DNA of 39,577 nucleotides, taken from the NCBI GenBank assembly GCA_017848115.1, contig JAGAKZ010000006.1:1-39577 (forward strand), in the 5' to 3' direction. How positions within the stretch are numbered: the stretch's first letter is position 1; every line of letters starts with the position of its first letter. Below the pieces are notes generated by a model that ran no database searches, was not told the DNA's origin, and saw nothing but the letters and a program-made list of their open reading frames with translations. This DNA comes from Oscillospiraceae bacterium (GTDB lineage Bacteria > Bacillota > Clostridia > Oscillospirales > Ruminococcaceae). The position numbers and the translations under genes are program-made. Shown here piece by piece: positions 33,695 through 39,577 of this stretch.

Positions 33695-35599
33695 TCAGAT
33701 AAGCATATTTTTTAATCTGATAAGGTCAACTATTGAAATTTTTCCATCACCGTCAATATCTGCTCTACTTGTCTGCTCTGATGTAAGAGAAATCTTTCCG
33801 GTCATAGCTTGCATGAGTTTAACTGCATCTGTCGCAGTAACTGCACCGTTACCGTCAGTGTCGCCCTTTACCTCAACCGGTTCAACTGTAGTTTTTATTG
33901 TTGTAGTAACCGGTACGGGAGTTGTTGTAACTACAAGGGTTGTTTCTGTCGGTTCATTTGGTGGCAATGATGAAGAAGTGTCTGAAGAAGTTGTAACTTC
34001 TGTAGAGGGTTGCGTCGAATCTACGGTATTATATCTGATATCAAGCTTTTTGATATCAGCTATACCGCTGCTCTGCCAGCCTTCTATGTTGAGAGTAACT
34101 TCAGAGAGTTTACCGATAGTCCACCCCTCATCTGCCCATGCTTTGAAATGGTCGGAAACTGTGATATGACCGGATGTTCTCTTATCCTGGCGAACCGAGA
34201 AGTACTGCTTGAATACTTTAGGAACGCCTAAATTTGAGTAAGTTGTGTGATCTAACTGGAAAATCTTATACTGTGCACCATCAATCATTACCATCTTACC
34301 CGGAGCATCAGGACACCAATCTACCCAGTCTTCAATAATATAGTATTCAAAAAACGAAGCATTTTCTATTAAATCATCTTTCCCGGAACAACCGTATACA
34401 CAAAGACGTGAGTTACCATTTGTACTTGCAGCGCCTGTCTGACGATAGTCAGCTTCATAATCTATACCGATATATTTGTAATCTGCAACCTTCTTCTCTG
34501 TAACAAAGTCAAGACCACGACGAGCAATGAAGTTACCTGAGGGTACGATTGCATTCCATTCAGCCTTGAATGCAGCACCCTTACCGAGAGTCATTGTACC
34601 GTTACCGCCTGTCTGGTTAGTCCATACTTCGTAGTCGTAACCGTCACTTACACCTTTATGCTGATAAGTAACATCATCTACAGAAAACTTGTCGCCTGCT
34701 GTTGCATGTTCAGAATATTCATCCGGTGACATTGATGAAGAAGAGTCAGAAGGAGTTGTAACTTCTGTTGATGGTTTCTCCGGATCTTTCAATGTACCGC
34801 ACGCACATGACCTTATTGTACTGATATTAAGTTTTTTTATATCAACTACACCGCTACTCTGCCAGCCTTCTGCTTTGAGAGCAACTTCGTAGAGATTACC
34901 GATACCCCACCCCTCAGCTGCCCATGCTTTGAAGTGATCGGAAACTGTGATATGACCTGATGTTCTCTTATCCTGACGAACTGAGAAATACTGCCTGAAT
35001 GTTTCAGAAACGCCGTTGGTTGTAGGACCTGCGTGAACTATCTGGAAGATTTTGTACTGTGCGCCGTCGATTGTAACCATCTTACCGGGAGCATCAGGAA
35101 CCCAGTCTACCCAGTCTTCGATGATGTTGTATTCAATAAGCGGAACATTTTCTGGAAAACCATTGTTCTGGAACCAGCCGTATACACCAAGATATGAGCT
35201 ACCCTGTTGACTATCATTCTGACGATAGTCAGCTTCATAGTCCAGACCGATATAACTGTAATCTGTAGCCTTCTTCGTTGAACTGAAGTCAAGACCACGA
35301 CTAGCAATGAAGTAACCTAAGGGTACGGTTGCATCCCATTCGGCCTTGAATGTAGCACCCTGACCAAGAGTCATTGTACCGTTACCGCCTGTCCAGTCAA
35401 TCCATACGTCATAACTGTAACCATCACTTATACCTTTACGCTCAGGAGTATCATTATCAACAGAAAGCTTGTCGCCAACAGATGCTGCATCTACAATATC
35501 ATAAACATTATTCAGTAACCCTTCTGCCGGTGACATACCAAGCATGAGAGATACTGCAACAAAACAACTTAATAATCTTAATTTATTTTTATGCTTCAT
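33695..35599 (-). CDS. Dockerin-bearing xylanase with two GH11 domains
   Basis: 634 aa from the ATG at 35597-35599. Signal peptide about 1-27, then GH11 domain 1 (about 45-262), a Ser/Thr linker, GH11 domain 2 (about 302-522), a Thr-rich linker and a dockerin (about 578-634, with DTDGNGAVTATD and DIDGDGKISIVD). GH11 enzymes cut the beta-1,4-xylan backbone by a retaining mechanism. The nucleophile and acid/base Glu are present in both domains: E156/E244 and E418/E506 (EGWQSSG). Odd points: the Tyr two residues after the nucleophile is Asn158 in domain 1. In domain 2 the Trp of YGW is Cys404 and the Pro-x-Ile thumb tip is missing. Activity may be reduced. It is paralogous to the next gene upstream. 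Confidence 0.93.
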   Translation of the reverse strand: MKHKNKLRLLSCFVAVSLMLGMSPAEGLLNNVYDIVDAASVGDKLSVDNDTPERKGISDGYSYDVWIDWTGGNGTMTLGQGATFKAEWDATVPLGYFIASRGLDFSSTKKATDYSYIGLDYEADYRQNDSQQGSSYLGVYGWFQNNGFPENVPLIEYNIIEDWVDWVPDAPGKMVTIDGAQYKIFQIVHAGPTTNGVSETFRQYFSVRQDKRTSGHITVSDHFKAWAAEGWGIGNLYEVALKAEGWQSSGVVDIKKLNISTIRSCACGTLKDPEKPSTEVTTPSDSSSSMSPDEYSEHATAGDKFSVDDVTYQHKGVSDGYDYEVWTNQTGGNGTMTLGKGAAFKAEWNAIVPSGNFIARRGLDFVTEKKVADYKYIGIDYEADYRQTGAASTNGNSRLCVYGCSGKDDLIENASFFEYYIIEDWVDWCPDAPGKMVMIDGAQYKIFQLDHTTYSNLGVPKVFKQYFSVRQDKRTSGHITVSDHFKAWADEGWTIGKLSEVTLNIEGWQSSGIADIKKLDIRYNTVDSTQPSTEVTTSSDTSSSLPPNEPTETTLVVTTTPVPVTTTIKTTVEPVEVKGDTDGNGAVTATDAVKLMQAMTGKISLTSEQTSRADIDGDGKISIVDLIRLKNMLI

Positions 35600-35623
35600 T
35601 TTTACCACTTATTTCCATTTTAT

Positions 35624-35655
35624 AGTATACAACTTTTTTTCTAAATACATGTCAA
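35624..35655 (-). promoter_or_regulatory. Promoter of the GH11-GH11 gene (20-base spacer)
   Basis: On the minus strand, TTGACA (35650-35655) and TATACT (35624-35629) are 20 bases apart, longer than optimal. The surroundings are nearly identical to the promoter at 38224-38253, which has 18 bases; the T/A-run between the boxes differs by two bases. Confidence 0.55.
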
Positions 35656-35707
35656 GTTGGACACATTACTATTTAGATCCATTTTCAGATTTCTTAGTTT
35701 AAATTGA

Positions 35708-38200
35708 TCAGATAAGCATATTTTTTAATTTGATAAGATCAACTATCGAAATTTTTCCATTACCATCAATATCTGCTCTACTTGTCTGCTGTGATGTAAG
35801 AGAAATCTTTCCGGTCATAGCCTGCATAAGTTTAACTACATCTGTCGCAGTAACTGCACCGTTACCGTCAATGTCACCCTTTACCTCAACCGGTTCAACC
35901 TTAGATGTTGTAGTAACCGGTGCAGGAGTTGTTGTAACTACAGGGGTTGTTACTGCCGGTTCATTTGAACCTGAAGCCTTGAAAAGATTTCTAAAGAAGT
36001 TATAGAAGAGAGGTGTTCCTACGCTTGCGTCATGTCCGCCTCCCTGAACTTCAAACCAAATGTGGTCTATTCCTTTCTTTTCATAGAGTTCATGATACTG
36101 CTTAGGGAATGTTCCGACTACCTGGTCTGCTGTACCTCCGCCTATCATAAGAAGATACGGCATATTTGATGCACTAAATCCGAACTCTGCTTCTGTCATG
36201 CTTCCACGATGATCAAGGAACATATCCTTTGCCGGAACGATTCCCGGCGCCGGTGATGAAGCACACACATAACCAATCTTGTCAGCAGCCTTCATACCAA
36301 TGTAGAGTGACTCTCTGCCACCCATTGAGAAACCTGCAATAGCTGTATTTTCTCTGCCTTCTGCTATCGAATAATGTTCTGACATATATGGCATAAGACT
36401 CTCTGTAAGGTCATAAAGGAAGTCATCATAGCGATCTGTTGATTCCTGAGTAATTCCGGACGGTCTTTCTGCCTTAGGGTCTGTGTACATCTGTGTAAAT
36501 ACTATTATAAAAGGTTTAACTTCTCCCTTTTCAATAAGATTTGAAGCCATTTCACGAATACTCCAGCCAGTGAGAAGATCATCTTCACCGCCCATAATTC
36601 CGTGATTCATATAAACTACAGGATATTTCTCACTTTCTGAATAATTCGGAGGAAGCCATACATTTGCAGGCTTGTTTCTCTGTGCTTTCTTTGAGTAATA
36701 TGTGATCTTTGAAGTCTTTCCTTTATCTCCACTCTTTACATCAGCCGGAACATTTGAAGTAAAGCTCTGCTTTGCCTGTTCAAGATATTCATTTGGTGAC
36801 ATTGATGAAGAAGAGTTCGAGTTTCCTGTGTTATTATTTCCGGTATTGTCACTTCCCGTATCATTGCTTCCTGATGAGCTTCCTCCAGAAAGTTCAACGT
36901 CATCTACGAAAAAGTCGATAAGATCGGCTGCTGTATCACTTTCAGAATAAGTTGACTGAATATAGAGCGAGATATTTTCAGCACCTGCAGGTATTTTAAA
37001 ATCACCTGAGAGCTCTGTCCACTTTCCACTGCTTGTTGTTGCTGAACCTATATTATCATAGTTTGTTTCACCGTTAAGGTCATACTGAACACCAAATTCA
37101 AAACCTGATGATGCATAACTGCTGTTTTTGTATGTAACCTGTGAACTGAATGAATACGATCCACCGGCTTTGAGTTCTGAAGAAGATGCAGAAACACCGT
37201 TCCATGAAGCTGTTCTGCCTGTTACTGCAAGAGACTTGGAACCGCCCGATTTAAGATCACTTGTGAGAAGGAGCTTAACTCCGTCACCACGTGCTGTCCA
37301 TATTGTACCGCTTCCTTCAAATCCATCAGAGATACCTGTTCCTGAACCGGAAGGAGCTGTACCCTGTATTGATGGTTGCTGCGGTGTTTCAGTTGTTGGT
37401 GGTGCGCCAGTTGGTGTTGTGTAAACATCAAGTTTCTTGATATCAGCTACACCGCTACTCTGCCAGCCTTCTGCGTTGAGAGCAACTTCGTAGAGATTAC
37501 CGATACCCCAACCCTGATCTGCCCAAGCCTTAAAGTGATCGGAAACTGTAATATGACCTGATGTTCTCTTGTCCTGACGAACTGAGAAATACTGCTTGAA
37601 TGTTTCAGAACCGCCATTGATTGTAGGACCTGTGTGATCCATCTGGAAAATCTTGTACTGTGCGCCGTCGATTGTTACCATCTTACCCGGAGCATCAGGA
37701 CACCAGTCTACCCAATCTTCGATGATGTAGTATTCAACAAGCGGAACATTTCCTGCTGCGCCCTTGTTCTGGAACCAACCGTATACACAAAGACGTGAGT
37801 TACCGTTTGCACTGCCTGTCTGACGATACTCAGCTTCGTAATCAAGACCGATGTATTCGTAATCTGTAGCTTTTTTCTTTGAACCAAAATCAAGACCACG
37901 ACGGGCAAGGAAGTTACCTGCACTTACGTTTGCACTCCATTCAGCTTTGAATGTAGCACCCTGACCAAGAGTCATTGTACCGTTACCGCCTGTACGGTCG
38001 ATCCATATCTCGTAGCTGTAACCGTCACTTGTACCCTTATGCTGAGAAACGCCGTTACCAACAGAAAGCTTATCGCCAACAGAGGCCGCATCTACAATAT
38101 CATAAACATTATTCAGTAATCCTTCTGCCGGTGACATACCAAGCACGAGGGACACTGCAACAAAACAACTTAATAATCTTACTTTATTTTTATGTTTCAT
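35708..38200 (-). CDS. GH11 xylanase - CBM22 - CE1 esterase - dockerin
   Basis: 830 aa from the ATG at 38198-38200, with AGGGTGG six bases upstream; the frame reaches 38248 through the promoter. Order: signal peptide (about 1-27), GH11 (about 45-262; nucleophile E156 in PLVEYYI, acid/base E244 in EGWQSSG, intact YGW and PTI thumb), linker, CBM22 (about 290-439, FEGSGTIW to FFVDDVELSGG), Ser/Asn/Gly linker, CE1 esterase (about 484-741; nucleophile Ser625 in GFSMGG, His723 in GGGHD), Thr linker, and dockerin (about 775-830). It should cut xylan and remove feruloyl or acetyl esters while held on a scaffoldin. The architecture is like ruminococcal xylanases. Which ester is cut is not decidable from sequence. 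Confidence 0.95.
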   Translation of the reverse strand: MKHKNKVRLLSCFVAVSLVLGMSPAEGLLNNVYDIVDAASVGDKLSVGNGVSQHKGTSDGYSYEIWIDRTGGNGTMTLGQGATFKAEWSANVSAGNFLARRGLDFGSKKKATDYEYIGLDYEAEYRQTGSANGNSRLCVYGWFQNKGAAGNVPLVEYYIIEDWVDWCPDAPGKMVTIDGAQYKIFQMDHTGPTINGGSETFKQYFSVRQDKRTSGHITVSDHFKAWADQGWGIGNLYEVALNAEGWQSSGVADIKKLDVYTTPTGAPPTTETPQQPSIQGTAPSGSGTGISDGFEGSGTIWTARGDGVKLLLTSDLKSGGSKSLAVTGRTASWNGVSASSSELKAGGSYSFSSQVTYKNSSYASSGFEFGVQYDLNGETNYDNIGSATTSSGKWTELSGDFKIPAGAENISLYIQSTYSESDTAADLIDFFVDDVELSGGSSSGSNDTGSDNTGNNNTGNSNSSSSMSPNEYLEQAKQSFTSNVPADVKSGDKGKTSKITYYSKKAQRNKPANVWLPPNYSESEKYPVVYMNHGIMGGEDDLLTGWSIREMASNLIEKGEVKPFIIVFTQMYTDPKAERPSGITQESTDRYDDFLYDLTESLMPYMSEHYSIAEGRENTAIAGFSMGGRESLYIGMKAADKIGYVCASSPAPGIVPAKDMFLDHRGSMTEAEFGFSASNMPYLLMIGGGTADQVVGTFPKQYHELYEKKGIDHIWFEVQGGGHDASVGTPLFYNFFRNLFKASGSNEPAVTTPVVTTTPAPVTTTSKVEPVEVKGDIDGNGAVTATDVVKLMQAMTGKISLTSQQTSRADIDGNGKISIVDLIKLKNMLI

Positions 38201-38223
38201 TTTTACCACCCTTTCTATTTTAT

Positions 38224-38253
38224 AGTATACAACTTTTTTTAAATACACGTCAA
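38224..38253 (-). promoter_or_regulatory. Promoter of the GH11-CBM22-CE1 gene (18-base spacer)
   Basis: On the minus strand, TTGACG (38248-38253), an 18-base spacer, then TATACT (38224-38229), 23 bases before the start codon. A conserved stretch upstream (TAAATAGTAATGT, then TCCAAC) is shared with the paralogous promoter. Confidence 0.65.
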
Positions 38254-38781
38254 GTTGGATACATTACTATTTAGTTAATCTTTTTTAATTATGCAATATA
38301 ACTAAAATACAACATCAACCATACCAAAGGCTGATCATATCAAACTGTTATTGTGTATAACATCAAAAGGAATACATAATTAGTGTCATATATTTTATTG
38401 TTAATACATAAAATACACGCAAAAAAAATACATATAAATTCTAATCTTAAAATGCTTTAAAACTTTTCAATTAAAATTTTGATTTAAGTAAAAATAATCA
38501 ATAAACAGGTAAAATAATTACCTTAAAATATGTTTTTTTTGTCGCACATAATTTAATTAGAATTTTCACTATATTCCATACTTCTGATGGACAAACCAAA
38601 TATACAAAAAACACATGAACTTTTAATTTATCCATAGATTTTTATACATATTTTGTTTTTGATGAAAAAAAATCAGTTTTTTTAGTAAATATGCATAGTG
38701 AAAAAAAGAGAAAAATGATGTATAATTGTATCTGTAGGTGTAATCGTTTAGATTATTAAATTTATTGAAGGAGTGCTTTAA
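38254..38781. other. Very AT-rich intergenic region without a gene
   Basis: About 530 bases with no open frame of coding character on either strand. It separates the divergent GH11-CE1 and mscL genes and is rich in A- and T-tracts. The only structures seen are a small inverted repeat AGGTAA/TTACCT (38507-38523) and a possible mscL -10 box TATAAT at 38721-38726 without a clear -35. Confidence 0.6.
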
Positions 38782-39234
38782 ATGTCCAAAAAAAATCTAG
38801 CAGAAAAAGCAGCAGGGGCAATCAAAGAAAAATCCGGCGTTATCAGTGAATTCAAAAAATTTATCGCAAGAGGAAATGTACTTGATATGGCTGTCGGCGT
38901 TATCGTTGGTGGTGCTTTTACGGCTATCGTAAATTCACTCGTTAATGATATTATTACACCATTGCTCGGAACTATCCTCGCAGGTATTAATTTTGATACG
39001 CTCGTAATCACTATTCCATGGGGTTCAAATCCCGTAATCACAATAGGTAACTTTATCAATGCAATCATCAACTTCTTCCTTACAGCACTTTGTGTATTTA
39101 TACTCGTAAAGACTATAAACAAATTTACAGCCAAGAAAAAAGAAGCTCCTCCGGCACCTCCGAAGCCATCAGATGAAGTTCTGCTCCTCCAGGAGATAAG
39201 AGATCTTCTTAAAGAAAAACAGAGTAAAGAATAA
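38782..39234 (+). CDS. mscL: Large-conductance mechanosensitive channel
   Basis: 150 aa. It forms a pentameric pore that opens under membrane tension and releases solutes at osmotic downshock. The N-terminal helix, EFKKFIARGNVLDMAVGVIV (start of TM1), and the NDIITPLLG loop entry are diagnostic. TM2 is at about 95-117, followed by a basic/Pro stretch and a C-terminal helical bundle (EVLLLQEIRDLLKE). The N-terminus has about 20 extra residues before the usual start (KKNLAEKAAGAIKEKSGV). AAGGAG lies before the ATG. It is monocistronic with a strong terminator. Confidence 0.96.
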   Translation: MSKKNLAEKAAGAIKEKSGVISEFKKFIARGNVLDMAVGVIVGGAFTAIVNSLVNDIITPLLGTILAGINFDTLVITIPWGSNPVITIGNFINAIINFFLTALCVFILVKTINKFTAKKKEAPPAPPKPSDEVLLLQEIRDLLKEKQSKE

Positions 39235-39252
39235 AAAATATCGATTGTAACC

Positions 39253-39298
39253 AAATGAGAAATCTTTCGTACTTATTCAGAGAGATTTCTCATTTTTT
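39253..39298 (+). terminator. Intrinsic terminator of mscL
   Basis: AAATGAGAAATCT (39253-39265) and AGATTTCTCATTT (39283-39295) form a perfect 13-bp stem around a 17-base loop and end in a run of T. Confidence 0.88.
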
Positions 39299-39355
39299 AT
39301 TTCCTGTATTGTTACTGTATAAGCCAAATCAAGATATACTAACAACAGTCAGGGA

Positions 39356-39385
39356 TTGATTTTATTTATATAACTGTGATATACT
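39356..39385 (+). promoter_or_regulatory. Promoter of the right-edge AAA-ATPase gene
   Basis: TTGATT (39356-39361), an 18-base spacer, then TATACT (39380-39385), about 50 bases before the start codon at 39437. Confidence 0.55.
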
Positions 39386-39436
39386 ATATTATATATTACA
39401 AATAATTATCGGTATAAAAGATAAAAGGAGGATAAT

Positions 39437-39577
39437 ATGGGTACTTATTTTAATCCATCAAACGAAGGATTCAGAAAATCGGCACAAGATGAGATTTATA
39501 TTGACAAAAGCGGGCTTCTGAATATACTCAATAAAAAACTTCGTGCTGAAAAGAACTGTATATCTGTAAGCCATGCA
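39437..39577 (+). CDS. AAA-ATPase-like / PD-(D/E)XK family protein, 5' end only
   Basis: Partial; 47 codons are visible before the window ends. MGTYFNPSNEGFRKSAQDEI then YIDKSGLLNILN is the typical N-terminus of one AAA-ATPase_like subgroup. The last residues, SVSHA, fall where other members have SRPRR before FGK; the core of the P-loop lies beyond the edge. AAAGGAGG lies five bases before the ATG. It belongs to the same broad family as the genes at 1-133 and 1716-3392 but to a different subgroup by its N-terminus. Confidence 0.8.
   Translation, partial: MGTYFNPSNEGFRKSAQDEIYIDKSGLLNILNKKLRAEKNCISVSHA

Noticed and set aside
33813-38150. Repeated blocks in the two GH11 genes as a CRISPR or tandem DNA repeat
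   Set aside because: The repeats are hundreds of bases long, diverged, and encode homologous GH11 domains and linkers; there are no short regular repeats with unique spacers.
38254-38781. A riboswitch or small RNA upstream of mscL
   Set aside because: Only short AT-rich pairings are visible; no conserved riboswitch core could be recognised.
38778-39254. 158-codon minus-strand frame opposite mscL
   Set aside because: It exactly mirrors mscL, whose protein is clearly conserved. It has no ribosome site.

Overview
This window comes from a low-GC, anaerobic, fibre-degrading Firmicute and most resembles a cellulosome-forming Ruminococcus (flavefaciens/champanellensis group). Three things support this. 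Four secreted proteins carry dockerin modules, three of them recognisable plant-wall enzymes (GH74 xyloglucanase, GH11-CBM22-CE1 xylanase/esterase, GH11-GH11 xylanase). The ribosomal proteins are of Firmicute type (zinc-ribbon S14, C+ L36, a KOW protein between map and infA). Intergenic regions are very AT-rich with consensus sigma-A promoters and AGGAGG ribosome sites. The species assignment is an inference; there is no rRNA gene in the window.

Layout. 1-3.5 kb: the start of an AAA-ATPase-like gene running off the left edge, a secreted protein with an N-terminal dockerin, and a complete AAA-ATPase/PD-(D/E)XK gene. 3.5-6.3 kb: rpsO-pnp, with a 135-bp block of nested inverted repeats between them. 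6.4-9.9 kb: a Fic AMP-transferase with an HTH domain, a SpoIIM-like/DUF624 membrane pair, and proC. 10.0-12.8 kb: the dockerin-bearing GH74 xyloglucanase with a consensus promoter and a cre-like operator. 13.0-14.8 kb: a Na/Pi cotransporter with a PhoU-like tail. 14.9-30.6 kb: the S10-spc-alpha ribosomal superoperon, 32 genes from rpsJ to rplQ on the minus strand, closed by a strong terminator. It begins at its own promoter followed by a leader of about 340 nt that contains a good intrinsic terminator (attenuator candidate). 31.0-33.7 kb: a divergent, self-operated YtrA-type GntR/ABC operon. 33.7-38.2 kb: two paralogous GH11 cellulosomal genes in tandem. 38.8 kb to the end: mscL and the start of a third AAA-ATPase-like gene.

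How it works together. The core block supplies translation, the secretion channel (SecY) and RNA turnover (PNPase). The accessory flanks supply secreted hemicellulases: backbone xylanase, ester removal from xylan, and xyloglucan cleavage. The dockerins fall into two sequence classes, which suggests at least two scaffoldin partners.

No CRISPR array, tRNA, rRNA, insertion sequence or phage gene was found. The most notable signals are the S10-leader attenuator, linker-mediated shuffling of GH11 modules with altered active-site neighbours in the tandem enzyme, the structured rpsO-pnp spacer, and a repeated AAA-ATPase/nuclease family of unknown role.
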